Assembly: GCA_015680905.1 (NCBI GenBank)
Contig: CM027378.1
Location: forward strand, 80,009,501-80,073,500
DNA: 64,000 nt
Reading direction: 5' to 3'
Source of the DNA: Coptis chinensis
Lineage: Eukaryota; Streptophyta; Magnoliopsida; Ranunculales; Ranunculaceae
Below are positions 32,857-44,942 of this stretch, piece by piece (positions within the stretch are counted from its first letter, which is position 1; every line of letters starts with the position of its first letter). A model generated the notes under the pieces. That model was not told where the DNA came from, searched no databases, and saw nothing but the letters and a program-made list of their open reading frames with translations. Position numbers and translations under genes: made by a program.

Positions 32857-33682
32857 TTAAGTTTTCTGGAATTTACGAGCATTTAGTTCTTTCCAAATGT
32901 AATCCACTAATGCACAAACAAAAACCTTGTAAATCTCTCCCAGATCATCTCTGTTACATAGTCGAATAATGGTTGACCTTTCTCTATTTGCATTGATGTT
33001 GTTGATGTTTATTCCCAGCAGAATTTTAACTCTTAAGAAGATTTCTTTTGAGTAACTGCACTCAAAAAATAGATGTTGGGAGATTTCTATTCGAAAAAAG
33101 TTGCCTAGTGGTGAATGCATGCCGAGGTAAAACCCATCTTCCTCATACCACACGATGCCTTTTTTTCGTTGCCCTTGTTTGTGACAGTGCAAGGTAAGCA
33201 CTATTAGAGGTGTATTGGCCGCTTTGGTGGGGAGTCCAGATTATCTTATCCTCGTTAAGGTGCTTGCTGATTTCCACTGCGTTGATTTCTTCCTTTAAAG
33301 ATTGAGAACGTAATCTGGTCACTACAGCATTCCATACTCCTTGATTGATAAGTACACTCACTTTTGAGATCAGTGGAAAGTTCCATTCTAACTTGGCTTC
33401 AACATCTTCTATCAATGGTGATCTAGAGCAACATATATCATGCCATAATAAAGTATCTTCCCCATTAGAAATGGTGTATCTAATGATTTTTTTTGCTTCT
33501 TTCCTAGGGCTCAAAATGCTTTGCCATGTCCACGAGCAGTCATGGGGAATAGACATCGACCAAAAAAAATTATTTTTGATGTGATGCTTTGATGTACAAT
33601 CAACCCATATTGTATCTTCCCTATTAATGAGTTTGAAAATCAGGACGCAATAGGTTCTAGTATTCCATTGCTGTGGATTCAT
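32857..33682 (-). pseudogene. LINE ORF2, zinc-binding region (zf-RVT type)
   Basis: Two overlapping open stretches (33143-33682 and 32857-33201), in different frames, cover the region between RT and RNase H. Seen are WQSILSPRKEAKKIIRYTI, then NGEDTLLWHDIC, DKIIWTPHQSGQYTSNSAY and later ISQHLFFECSYSKEIF. The order W..HD, SG.Y..-SAY and HLFF.C is that of the zinc-binding reverse transcriptase family (zf-RVT) in plant LINEs. A frame change separates the two stretches around 33,150-33,200. Confidence 0.82.
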
Positions 33683-33795
33683 AACTCCTAGTCCACCTTC
33701 ATCTTTAAGTCAACACACAGTGCTCCAGCTGGCTTTGTGATGCTTTTCTTCATGATGGTTCCAGTCTATAGAAATTGGGCACATATCTTTTCAAT

Positions 33796-35194
33796 TTATT
33801 CCAACACTGTCTTGGGCAAAATGAAAGTTCTTGCCCAATAAGTGTGAAGAGATAAAAGAACTGAGATAATAACTTGTAACCTTCCGACATGAGAAAGAAG
33901 CCTCGATTTCCAGTTGGTTATATTTCTTGTGAATTTCTTCACTAATGGTTGACATTCCCTTATTCCCAATCGTGTAGAGACGAGGGGAAGTCTGAGATAT
34001 CTTACCGGTTGTTTGATCAATTTCACAGCTAAGATTGCAGTTAAAGCTTGAGCATCTTGAGCAATTAGGCCTCCATCTAGTAGGGTTGTCTTATGCTTGT
34101 TGATTTGTAACCTAGTAGCACTTCCAAAATCATCTAAGCACTCCTTGATAGCTTGTACTGAATCTCTCTCTCTTTTACAGAACATAAGCACATCGTCAGC
34201 AAAAGCTAAATGAGATAATTTCACCTTCCTACATTTTGAGTGATAAGAGATAACCCTATTATTGATGCTCTTTGTGAGGACACAACCTAGGATTTCTATG
34301 ACTAAGACAAAAAGGTAAGGAGATAAAGGATCTCCTTGTCTTAATACTCTTCTTCCCTCAAAGTACCCTTCTGGAGCTTCGTTGATTAAGATAGAGTAGT
34401 TTGGTGTTGAGATGCACACTTCAATCTATTTACACATGTTGGTTGGGAAATTGAACAGCTTGATCATAGCTTTAATCAACTCCCAACAAACCATATGGAA
34501 CGCCTTCCTAATAACCAGCTTGATAGAGCATCTAGGAGTTCCATGCTTTCTGTCATAACCTCGAAGAAGTTCATGAGATAAGAGAATGTTGTCCTGAATC
34601 GATCTGCCAGGGATGAAAGTTGATTGGTTAGCTTGCACTATGTCATTGATGACCAATTTAATTCTATTAGAGATGACTTTAAGATATATATTTTTAAATG
34701 GTGTTACACAATGTTATAGGTCTAAAATCCACAACCTTTGAGGGGTTGGTGACTTTAGGAATAAGTCATATGAATGTAGAATTGACACCTCTAGGGAATT
34801 TATAGAATTTAAAAGCATTTATAATGGAAGTAGTGAAGTCATAACCAACTATGGACCATCAACTCGTGAAGAAAAAGGGAGTGAAACCGTCTGGTCCTAG
34901 AGCTGAGTTCTCCTTCATGCCAAATAGAGCAAGCTTTACTTCTTCAGGCGTGACATCAGCTTCAAGAACATTTTTCATATTATGAGAGATTCTGGCTTTG
35001 ATTTGTATGTTATTAAAGAAATCTTCTCCACATATGCCAGCTACTGCGGTGCCTAGAATGTCAAAGTAATAGCTAACAATTGTCTTGGTAACTTCTGCTT
35101 GTCCAGAAACATTAGCCCCTTGAAAATTTTGTATCACCCAAATTCCACTCCTAGCTTTCTTTTCTTCTAGTGATTTGAAGAAGAAAGCGTACAT
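33796..35194 (-). pseudogene. LINE ORF2, reverse transcriptase domain
   Basis: Three open stretches. At 34859-35194, a helical N-terminal part ends in NSALGPDGFTPFFF. At 34426-34656, FIPGRSIQDNILLSHELL is followed by a worn version of the first catalytic motif (LVIRKAFHMV where K-x-D-x-x-K-A-F-D is usual, so the first aspartate looks lost). At 33796-34419, RVLRQGDPLSPYLFVLVIE is followed by the catalytic LAFADDVLMF. RT would copy the LINE RNA at a nicked target. Frame breaks separate the stretches, including one near 34,420. Confidence 0.88.
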
Positions 35195-35592
35195 TTATCA
35201 CTTTCTCGCATCTATTCACCTTCTTGCTTACTAAGGATTTCAGGAGCTTTGAGTCTTACTAGTTCACTGTATCTTTGTAGCGCTTATTTCTCCTTTTGTC
35301 CCAGAAATTGGTCCCAAGTATTTGCCTGAAATTGCCATTGAACATCATATAGCTATTCTCTAGCTTGTTCGACTCTTGCATGTAAGTTCGAGAAATTGTG
35401 TCTGACCCATGGTTTTAATCTATCTTTCAGCAGCTTCAATTTCTGCATAAGAATATACATGGGATTTGAAGAGATCTTAACCTGCCAAACTTCTTTTAGT
35501 ATACTCTGGAATTCCTTATGTTCTACCTAATAGTTCTTGAATCTAAAGGGTCGAGCCTTACTTGCAAGTTTGTTCAAGAGAAAGTGAGCTGG

Positions 35593-36269
35593 TTAATGTT
35601 CAAATACCCCTTGCGGTAAGAATTCAACCTTAGCATTTGGGTGTTCATCGTTCCAAAGACTTTTTACAACGCACCGATCAATCTTGGACATGATTCTACC
35701 TTTACCTTCCACCTTGTTATTCCATGTGTAGAAGAAACTATTGTAACTCATATCAGATAATCCTGACCTTTGTAAACATTCTGCAAACTCTTCTGCTTCT
35801 CTTTGGTGCATAGGACTGCCACCCACTCTTTCTTTTGCTTTTGTGATGTTATTGAAATCCCCAACTAATGCCCAAGTCATATTGATTGAACTATGTATAG
35901 CTAGGATGTCTCTCCATAGATTGAGTCTAAGTGCTTTAGCATTTCGAGCATAGACTACAGTGAGAAGAATCTCCTCGTTAGTAGGCTTGAACTGATCTTA
36001 CAGTGTATAAATTGGTCTGATTCTTGTATCTTGCTTAATTTTATCTTGTAAGGGTCCCATCAAATCTATATTCTACCAGCAAGATCCTTGACATAGTTAT
36101 TTATATGTTCCCATGTTGGGCAACAAATATTTATGATGTAATCATATTTGTTCTGCCTGACTTTGTTTTCGAGAAGACCAAATACACTCAGTTTCTTATC
36201 CACTCTCACCTTGTTAATTTATCTAGCTTTCTCTGCTTCATTTGTCCCTCGGACATTCCAGGAGCACAT
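35593..36269 (-). pseudogene. LINE ORF2, endonuclease domain
   Basis: It begins with MCSWNVRGTNEAEKAR at 36269, the usual opening of plant L1 endonucleases; the following codon is a stop (36219-36221). LSVFGLLENKV carries the catalytic Glu region. The later half, 35593-35880, is open and shows ALVGDFNNITKAKERVGGS (catalytic Asp and Asn), then FFYTWNN and RIMSKIDRCVV. The domain nicks target DNA. The last motif with its catalytic Asp-His is not seen intact near 35,600. Confidence 0.85.
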
Positions 36270-38578
36270 GGATGTTATCGTCTATGGGATTTGTTTTTGG
36301 AACCTTTAGGTCGACCCCATCCCTTCTTACCACTGCTTTTATTCTTATTGCTAGGTTCCTGATGCTTGTTACTAGTGGAATTGCTTCTCTCTCCACATCT
36401 CTTACCAGATCGAGTTACAATCCCAAACATTATCCTAGGTTCTGTAGTATGAGGTATTGCTACATTAACATCAATTTCTACTTCCTTGCAACAGTCATGA
36501 AAGTGTTCCATCTCAATATCATAAACCTCAGTGTCGGTGTCAGCTACTTATCCTTCTTCATCTATGCCAGTCAGTAAATGGAATCTACCTGGTTCCATGT
36601 TGAAATTCATTTCATTTTCCCTAATCATCATAGAGTTAAGGGAGCATGTGCAAGGTCAAGTGAGTCATGTATGACTATAGCTTGTATGTTCTCTTCAAGG
36701 ATTTCTTGAATCATATCTGTGTAGTCCTCCCTTCCTATTCCTCCTGATGTTCAGTGGTCTGTTGGCTTTGAACATTAATTCCAATATCGTTATCCATTGT
36801 TAACTAAAATGGTTTAGGCCTCTATTATGCTTCTTTGTTTTTTCTTTTAAGTCCCATATTTTGACTCTTTGAAAGTCTGATGATATCCGCTGGAATATCC
36901 TGTGAATCTTGAGTCATTGGGGCCTTCCCTTTGTCATTAACTCGACTGGCTTCCTCTAAACTCTGTTAAGTAGATGGTTCCTTATCTCTGTTTCTTGTCA
37001 CTTGGCTACACTCCGACACAATGTGACCAATAATATTGCAATGATTGCAAAATTTTGGTATTGTTCCTAATAGAATTTTTTGCCAAAATTCAATTCCAAG
37101 TTCTGGCACTTCCACAGAGATTTGATCAGGAATTGGCATAGATAAGTCTATTTCAACCAAAGAACTAGCTTAATAACCTTTATCTCGCTCCAGAGAATTC
37201 GTAGTAACAAGAATTGGGTAACCCAAACCTCTACCCATGCTAATTAAGATATCGACTTCCCTGTATTCGAAAAGGAGCCCAGGGAACTTAACCCAAACAA
37301 ATCCAGTAGTTTGTCTATGGGTTTCAATGTTGAAATTAGGTGTCTATCATGTGAATCTCACCATTTGGTTTTGAATGTGACAAGGTCCTTCATAGAAAAT
37401 CTTATTGAAATCGACCTTATTATCAAACTGAAAAAGAATATATCTTTTCCCCAAAGGCGATAGCTTTGTTGTTCCAGTTATACCCCACTCATTGTTGACT
37501 ACCGATCTGGTTGTATCCATACTCACAGTTTTGTGGTCCAGTCATGCAATCAACCAAAATTTACAAGCTTCTATGCCTTTTTCAACTGATTATCGTGGAA
37601 TTTTGGTAGCTGGTTTATCACCTTTCGATGTAGGTATCAGGAGAGAAAAGATATCTACAGTTTGTTTCTTTCTACCTCGAGCTTTGTCTGTATATGACTC
37701 TGAAATTGTAGGGATAGCAGAACTGTTTCTGAGGTTTCCTTGTCTGGATGTCTCCGCTCCATTTCGATTTGAAAAACTGACATTGTAGGAGATTTTCTGA
37801 GTATCCTCTGATCCTCCTCTGTGCCTTGTGATGTAGAACTCTTCGGGTGGGGACGGAGAATGGATGAGATGATTTAATGTTCAGGGTTGAACCACTTTGC
37901 GGCTACCTATGTATCTTGTTGTCTGTTTAGAAGAATCAAACCCTATTTCACGTAGTTCCTAAGAGTGAATTCCTATTGCTTATATAGGAGGAGCCTTGGG
38001 AGTCCTAGGGTTAGGGTTAGCCTCACCGCTTATGAGTTCCCTTCCATCTTTGGACTCTGCCTTCCTATTAGGAATCCTCTTTTCTTGGAAGTCTGAATCT
38101 AGACCATATATTATCAGAGGTAAGTTTCCTTGTAGGTCATAATAACCCATCGCATATGGGAAGATTAGGTCCAAAAGGTAACTCTTAAAGATATGTCATT
38201 CTAATTCCTTCCTTATCATCAAGGACAGCCCTCTTCTGTTTCCTTCTGTTCAGGAACTGTCTATATCAATTCCTAACGACTTGGAGAACTGTTGTGTTCA
38301 GAGGCGGTTCATCACGTGACTAGCACATGCTTACGAAACACTCATGATAAACATGAGATTATTTATTCCAAGAACCAATCCGATGGTTCTTGTCTCATTC
38401 TGGGTATCTATAAATCTAGGCCATTTCCACCCATGTGTCATTTAGTTACTGACGGGAAATCCCCTTTACAGACATGATGACGGTCCATTTCAAACCCTAG
38501 AGGCACAACTTATGGGGGGGGGGGGGGTTGATTGGGGTTATTATCATTGGAAGGATTTTCGAATTCGTAAAGATCCAT
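36270..38578 (-). pseudogene. LINE ORF1, RNA-binding protein remnant
   Basis: The likely start is at 38578 (MDLYEFENPSNDNNPNQ), followed by a proline run encoded by a 14-base C tract (G-run 38514-38527 on the plus strand). A stretch near 37,350-37,480 (YILFQFDNK-type) resembles the DUF4283 domain usual in plant L1 ORF1. At 36966-37160 a zinc knuckle follows, CNHCNIIGHIVSEC (C-x2-C-x4-H-x4-C). The end is Lys/Ser-rich, GRPKGSKNKSHRR, just before ORF2. The frame is broken several times. The protein would coat the LINE RNA. Confidence 0.8.
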
Positions 38579-38846
38579 GCTTGGTTGTTGCTTTTCTGAA
38601 CTCGTCACTGTTAGCAGTGGAGGATTTTACCAGAAAAGGAACAGAAAAAGAAGGATGGAGAAGATAAGAGAAGATAAGATGTGCAATTACTCACTTATAG
38701 AAATCTCATTCCTTGCCTAACAAGGACAGTTTATAAATGAAAGAAACCTCAACTTTGCTAAAAGAAGAGAGAAAATTTCAATGATAAAATGTCTCTGCGA
38801 GGAGTATGAGTGAGCAAGCACCAAACTTTGATCAAGATTTCAGCTG
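38579..38846 (-). other. LINE 5' UTR
   Basis: Noncoding sequence between the right target duplication and the ORF1 start. No promoter motif can be named with confidence. Confidence 0.65.
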
Positions 38847-38858
38847 TTCTTTCTCCTG
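38847..38858. repeat. LINE target-site duplication, right
   Basis: TTCTTTCTCCTG, identical to 32132-32143. Confidence 0.9.
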
Positions 38859-39600
38859 CTTGATCTAGGCTAAAATTCATCTCTTTGATGGCCCAATAAG
38901 CTTTATGTTCTAACTCAATAGGTAGATGACACGCCTTTCCATATACCGAACGATAGGATGACATTCCTATGGGTGTTTTGAATGTTGTTATGTACGCCCA
39001 TAGTGTATCTTGGAGTCTAAGAGACCAGTCTTTCCTTAAGGGATTGACTATCTTCTCTAGAGTACTCTTGATTTCCTTATTCGAAACTTCTTCTTGACCA
39101 TTTGACTGAGGATGGTATGGCAAAGCTAGCTTGTTGATTGCCCCATACTTTGCCATACGATTCCCAAATATACGATTACAGAAGTGAGAACCGTTATCAC
39201 TGATGATGGCCCTTGGTGCTCCAAACCTTGTTAGAATAAATTTCTTCAAAAATTCCACGACAACTTTATGATCGGTAGTCTTTATAGGAACTACTTAAAG
39301 AAGGTGGAAATAGTCAAATAAAATCTATTCCGCATACATCAAAGATTTTTGCGATAAGGATCGATTGTTGAGGACATTCAAACCTTTTCGAGGTCTTACC
39401 AAAAAATTGGCATCTCCGACATGCTTTGCAATAAACAATTGCATCTTTAAAAAGAGTAGGCTAATAGAATTTAGCTTGTAATACCTTGCTGCAGCAAGTT
39501 GGGGACCAAATTAAGTGTCCTCCACAAGGCCGATCGTGACAGAATGATAGAATGGATTCCTGTTCTGATTGTGGGATGCATCTTCAAATGATCTGATTTG
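38859..39600 (-). pseudogene. F integrase, core part
   Basis: On the minus strand: the zinc-binding N-terminal region near 39,400-39,480, then the core with [19 protein letters not shown] (second catalytic Asp), [17 protein letters not shown] (catalytic Glu region) and [19 protein letters not shown], which is diagnostic for Athila. The LINE cuts it after NFSLDQAGE, and the rest is at 31600-32131. Integrase inserts the cDNA into the genome. Worn, with several breaks. Confidence 0.85.
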
Positions 39601-40385
39601 AAAACTTCTTGAATAAATATGGATCATCCCAAAAATACTATCTGGCCTTTGAAAAGAATACCTCTTTTTCTTGCTTATTCCAATGCAATGGTACCTTGTC
39701 GATCACAAGATAGTATGCGATGTGGTCGTACCATGGTACATGAAATAAAATTAACAACTGTTCATCAGGAAAAGTCTCACAAATTTGTAAGTTGTCTTCC
39801 GCACTCTCCACTAGCAATCTTAAAGGATGATCAACAACAACATTCTTTGTTCCTTTTTTATCATGTATTTCCAAATCAAATTCTTGTAAAAGCAGTATCC
39901 ATCAGATCAGTCTTGGCTTGGCATCCTGCTTAGAGAGTAAATGACGAAAGGCAGCATGGTTAGTATAGACTATTACCTTTGAACCTATCAAATATTGATG
40001 GAATTTATCAAGAGAATATACGATGGCCAAGAGCTCCTTCTCTGTGGTGGAATAATTAATCTCAGCTCCATTTAAAGTCTTGTTGGCTTAGTAGATTGCA
40101 TACGGCAGTTTCTTATCTTTTTGTCCTAGAACGACTCCTATAGCATAGTCAGATGCATCACACATAATTTCAAACGGTTGGTTCCAATTTGGTGCACGAA
40201 TGATTGGCGCTGAAATGAATGATTCCTTCAACTTCATAAAAGCTTCGGCACATGATTCATAAAAATAAAAAATAACATCTTTCCCTAACAGATGTGACAG
40301 TGGTCTTGCTATTCTGACTGAAATCCTTGATAAATAGATGGTAGAATCCCGCGTGACCTAGGAAGGCACGGATATCTTTGACAAT
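39601..40385 (-). pseudogene. F RNase H part
   Basis: The minus strand shows Ty3/gypsy RNase H features: a MCDASDYAIG-like segment near 40,160, an [12 protein letters not shown]-like segment near 40,020, and the linker EIHDKKGTKNVVVDHPLRL at about 39,800-39,875. This lies between RT and integrase as in all Athila pol genes. Broken in several places. Confidence 0.78.
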
Positions 40386-41519
40386 TTACGATTTGGGTAG
40401 ATCCTTTATAATATCAATCTTCGCTTGATCTACTAGAATACCTTCTTTCAAATCTTCATGACCAAGCATTATCCCTTCCTTTACCATGAAGTGACAATTT
40501 GTAACTAAGTTGGTATCGCAACAACATTTAAGGACTAAGGAGAGATGGTGTAGGCAATCCTCAAAAGATGATCCAAAAATTGAAAAATCATCCATAAAAA
40601 CTTGCATGTATTTCTCTACCATGCATGTCGTTAAAAATACTCATCATGCATCACTGAAAAGTGGTCGGTGCATTGCATACACTAAAAGGCATACGACGAT
40701 AGGCGAATGTTCCAAAAAAACATGTGAATATGGTATTCTTTTAGTCCTCAAGGTGAATATGGATCTAAAAATATCCTAAGTAACCATCAAGAAAGTAGTA
40801 GTAGGCTTGTCTAGCTAATCTCTCTAACATCTGATCGGTAAAAGGTAATGGAAAATGATTTTTCCTCAATGCACTATTCAGCTTCCTATAATTGATGCAA
40901 ACTCTCCATCCAGTCTAGATCCTGGTTGGAATTAACTCATTGTCTTTGTTTTCAATCAGTGTGGTTCCTGATTTCTTCAAGACAACCTGAACTGGACTAT
41001 CAAAAATAGAGTAGATAATGCCGGTGTCAAGAAGCTTGACAATCTTTTCTCAGACTACTTCCTTCATCTTTAGATTAAGTCTTCCCTACAGTTGCTTAGA
41101 AATCTTGGAATCCTCTTCCAAATGAATTCGGTGTTGAACTATGATAGGGCTAACCCCCTTGATATAATCAATTGTCCAACCTATTGCTTTCCCATATTCC
41201 TTTAAAAGTGCTACTAACCTGGATTCTTGCTTCTCAGTCAAATCTGATGCAATGACTACTGGGTAGGTTCCCAAATCTCCCAAGAAAACATACTTGAGTG
41301 TAGTCGGTAAAGGACTCAATTCTAGCTTAGGATGGTCCATCTGGCATAAGTGATTCAAACTTTGCTTTGAATGTACTCTCATCAATGGTAGGTGATGAAT
41401 CCAAAATCGCATTGATTGCCTAGACACTAAGCTCCTCACAGTCTGAGTCTATCAGAGCTTTCAATAATTCATCAGGAGGATACGAATGAGTCAGGTGATC
41501 CTATGCTACCACTTCAATC
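40386..41519 (-). pseudogene. F reverse transcriptase
   Basis: At 40386-40622, MQVFMDDFSIFGSSFEDCL contains the catalytic Asp-Asp pair and continues to the HFMVKEGIMLGH motif, both typical of Athila. At 41086-41439 lies the upstream part with VVIASDLTEKQESRLV and IGWTIDYIKGVSP, the protease-RT linker. RT makes the cDNA. Broken in several places. Confidence 0.85.
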
Positions 41520-42208
41520 ATGTATACCTCGTTCACAACACAAATCTCCTGTGGTTGCTGTAACATGTGGAAAACATTGGTCTCGACTCTCATATTACCA
41601 AAGGATAAAGTCATATTACCATTTCGACAGTTGATGAGTGCATTGGCAGTGGCCAAGAATGGTCTGCCTAGAATGATTGGCAGTGACCAGATGTAGGTTC
41701 TATGTCGATTACTATGAAATCAACCGAGTAATAGAAATCTTCGATATTGACTATGATGTCTTTAATGATTCCTCTAGGTATCTTAACTGATCGATCTACC
41801 AACTGTAAAGTAACATCAGCCGGTTTAAGATCCTTCAATCCCAACTTCTCGTATATGAAATACGGTAGAAGATTCACATTTTCATCCAAATCTAATAAAG
41901 TTTGCTCCTCTAAAGAATCTCTAATTCTACAAGCAATAGTGGGACTTCTAGGATCTTTCAGTTCCACAACCGCTAGATTATGTAGGTACGATGAACATCT
42001 TTGAGTGATAAAAGCTTCTTTCGGAATGTTGGTCTTCTTCTTCACTAGATCTTTCACAAATTTGGCATACGAGGGACTTGTTTGACATCATTAACTTGGT
42101 CATTCGACTGAGTAATCTCCATGTTGTTAACTTGCAAGGAGGACCTCTTCCTTTCGGATTTGGCTTTGGTTGTCTTTGTAATGCATGCTCCCTTGATTTC
42201 TCTATCAA
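41520..42208 (-). pseudogene. F aspartic protease
   Basis: The open stretch 41668-42057 has the retropepsin region LLDLDENVNLLPYFIYEKLGL and LQLVDRSVKIPRGIIKDI, followed by FYYSVDFIVID. It is clearly related to the proteases of A, C, H and J but much more diverged than these are from one another. Worn. Confidence 0.8.
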
Positions 42209-42229
42209 GGCAGCAACAATTTTCCCTAT

Positions 42230-43594
42230 CTGGCTTTGAATGACACTAAAGTTATTCTCCAGCTTCTAGGTTCTTTGATTTGTTTGTTTCAGCTCATTGA
42301 CAATGGTGGTGATAGCTTCTTCAATATGTGGGATAATTGCTTTGCTCGACTGAGGCGTAGGGGCAGTGTATCCACTCATAAGATCTGATACTAACTCTTT
42401 GTTTGTGTTGGCTAGGTATTGCTGGTTTTGGTAAGACTGTTGATTTTTTTAAGGTTGTTGCCAGTCTTGGAACATATACTGGTTATTCTGGAATTGATTA
42501 TACTGATTCTAGAAACTAGGAGGAAAGTTCCTCTGAATTGTGTTCTGTGGCTTCTGATAATTCTATCTCCTATTGAACTGGTTATTTCTTCCAAAAGAGT
42601 TGACACTGCATGCCTCTGCACTAGTATCAAGATAGTATGAACACTCTTCAGTGGTGTGGCTTTCATCAGAACATAGCTCACAAATGGCATTACAAGGCAT
42701 GGGGCTAAGATTTAGCTTGGGAAGTATTCACTTTTGGAGGATTCATAGAGAACTTAAGAAACTACTTGATCAGAGTTTCAAGACTTATTGATAAAATTGC
42801 CATAATTGATTGCATTGTTTCATCTGGATCTTCATGAACTTGGTTACAAAATAGCTTCGGCACCCCCTCCACTCTAGCTACGTCCTCGTTGCTTGTACTC
42901 CATTGTTGAATTTCTTCAGCTAAATTCTTGGGAAAGTTGTAGGCTTCTTCCCCATCTAGTGATGTAAACTTGCCTTGATGCATTGACTGTATCATCTGCT
43001 TGTTCATAGTAGAAAGTCCTCAAAAGAAAAAATAAGCCAGTGTGCTCTTATCATAACCATGATGTGGACATGAGACTAACAGATTATTGAACTTTTCCCA
43101 ACTCTGATGATATTCCTTAGTCACTTTCCCTTTGAAATTGTTGATGGCTTGCCGCATGACATTTATCTTCTAGGGTGGGTAGAACTTGTTCATAAACTTC
43201 ATTCTCAACGTCTCCCAGTTGTTAATTGAATCGATCAGCTGTGCAGTTAACCATTCAGATGCCTTACCTTCAAGTGAGAGTGGAAAAAGAATCACTTTGA
43301 TGCTCTCATATTTGAAATTCTGGTTCTTGAAGGTTCTTAAGACTGATAGAAATTTGTTCATGTGAACATACGGCTGAACATTGTCTGAACCATTGAACTT
43401 GGGAAGCATAGAGATTATTGATGCTCTAAGTTCAAACTGGTTAGCTTCTATTTTTGGAAAAACAATACTGTTGGGTGGGTCTCCAATGATTGGCGAATAG
43501 AAATCGCTCAGCTTCTTCTTCTGATTTGCTTACACGGGTGGGATAACTTCACCATTGTTCAGATTCAAAATACCTCCATCTTCGTTTGTGGCCA
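42230..43594 (-). pseudogene. gag: F gag
   Basis: The probable start is at 43594. Open stretches show MLPKFNGSDNVQPYVHMNKF and FPLSLEGKASEWLTAQ near 43,250-43,410, the hallmark of Athila Gag. A mid part follows at 42762-43007 with GEEAYNFPKNLAEEIQQWS. A Gln/Asn-rich tail follows with a worn CCHC knuckle near 42,620-42,690. Broken in several places. Confidence 0.78.
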
Positions 43595-44090
43595 TTGTAT
43601 CAACAATGTCTAGTATTCTTGTGAGTCAGTTATTAGACCTTGTCCATTATTGTATTCTTACCAGACGATGAATGGAACGACGGGGCATACACTAGAAAGA
43701 AATGTTATGCGAAAAATGACAAACAACTATCCTACTATATATGAATGTAATTAAACTAATATGCAACTATTCTATTTTTTTATTTGAAATAAAACTACTT
43801 TTCTTCAACTAGGTTGGGCATCGTAGCTATTATCTTGCTCGAATGTCTAAAGTTGTCTCTTCTAGGGTTATGGTCAATCATTGGGATTGCTTAAATACCA
43901 CGGCCCACAGACGATAGTCTGTTTGTCAAAATTCAGGCGAGAAACAATAGAGTTCGATTTTTCACTGTGTTGGTTGGCAACTTCAATTGAGAAAAAGGTT
44001 CATAAATGCAATTTAAACTAACATGAAATTAAAGTAAACTAAACTAAGATGCTACAAAACTAATATGTTATGCTACTAACTAAATAAATA
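43595..44090 (-). other. F leader, junction with G
   Basis: AT-rich sequence without a gene. I could not find a primer-binding site or LTR edge for F here. Near 44,090-44,105, within an A-rich tract, the sequence changes to the 3' noncoding region of a plus-strand Athila element. Confidence 0.5.
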
Positions 44091-44942
44091 ATAATAAAAT
44101 AAAATAAAGAGTTAGAACTCTAAAAATAGAATCAAAAGAGTCAAAAGCCAAAGGAAAAAAAAATATATATATATATAATGGCTAAGGATGGAAACAAAGT
44201 GTAGAAGCAAAAGTAAAGAATAAGGGTTTCTTTAGTGGCATAATATGAAGCCTCTACTATCTCAGACTTGTCCTCTTTAAATATCCATTTCCTTCCTTCT
44301 TAAACCATCTCCTAATCCCCGCAACACATAATAAAGACCTCTAGCTCAATTAGGAATAGGTTAGTGTGATAATAAGTGGCAAATGTGTTTGATCGACTCC
44401 GGCTTCCTTGTGTGTCATTGAGTTTGTAAGGTAAAGTGTACCCACGACACACTGGAGTAGCGAAACTTGAACGGAAAAATCAGAGTGGTTTTTGTCTTGA
44501 CATTTATGTGAGGACCTACTTAAGGAAGCTATTCCGATTTTTCAGAAACAGACCTGCTAGTTCATCTCGTAGTATTACTCATTGTATATATGTTTATTCA
44601 TACATAATTGATTATTATACATATATTAGCTTAGGTTTTGACTTGATTATTCTGTATTCATTGCTAGTAAGATGTATAAATAATTGAGAAATAGATAAGG
44701 AAACAATAGCTTTATTTCTGAGTCGTTGTAGTACAGATGAAGTTTGTGAGTACCTTCACTGGAAAACTCTCACGAGGCTATAACTTGTCCACTAGGGAGT
44801 TCCTAGTGGTTTAAGGCCTTGTTCCATATGGTCAATGCAATCTCACTTGGCAAAACGAGATTAGTTAGAACTCCATTTTTGGTCACTTATGTTAATTTCT
44901 CAAATTTGCTTGAGGACAAGCAAAATGCTGTTTGGGGGTAGT
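44091..44942 (+). other. G 3' noncoding region
   Basis: It aligns along its whole length with the last 850 bp before the 3' LTRs of C and D, including GGCTAAGGATGGAAACAAAG and CATAATAAAGACCTCTAGC. It ends in the polypurine tract. Confidence 0.75.

Larger units (their letters stand above)
32144..38846 (-). mobile_element. L1-clade LINE with RNase H, inserted in the F integrase
   Basis: 6.7 kb, probably close to full length. It is bounded by an exact 12-bp target duplication and ends in an oligo(A) tail (T-run 32144-32154 on the plus strand). On the minus strand: 5' UTR, ORF1 with a CCHC knuckle, then ORF2 with endonuclease, reverse transcriptase, zinc-binding region and a C-terminal RNase H. 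An RNase H at the end of ORF2 is typical of many plant L1 elements. Both ORFs contain several stops and frame changes, so the copy is inactive. Confidence 0.92.
29481..44090 (-). mobile_element. F: old autonomous-type Athila element, interrupted by an L1 LINE
   Basis: Minus-strand order from the right: leader, gag, protease, RT, RNase H, integrase (split by the LINE), and a post-integrase ORF. This is the only copy here with pol. No LTR of F is identifiable in the window. Its 3' LTR would lie left of D, and its 5' end stops near 44,090 against element G. Coding parts are heavily worn, with roughly ten or more breaks, so it is the oldest-looking coding element in the window. Confidence 0.8.

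Noticed and set aside
36275-36511. Basic GRPKGSKNKS ORF as a host AT-hook gene
   Set aside because: It lies between LINE ORF1 and the endonuclease on the same strand, and is best read as the ORF1 tail.
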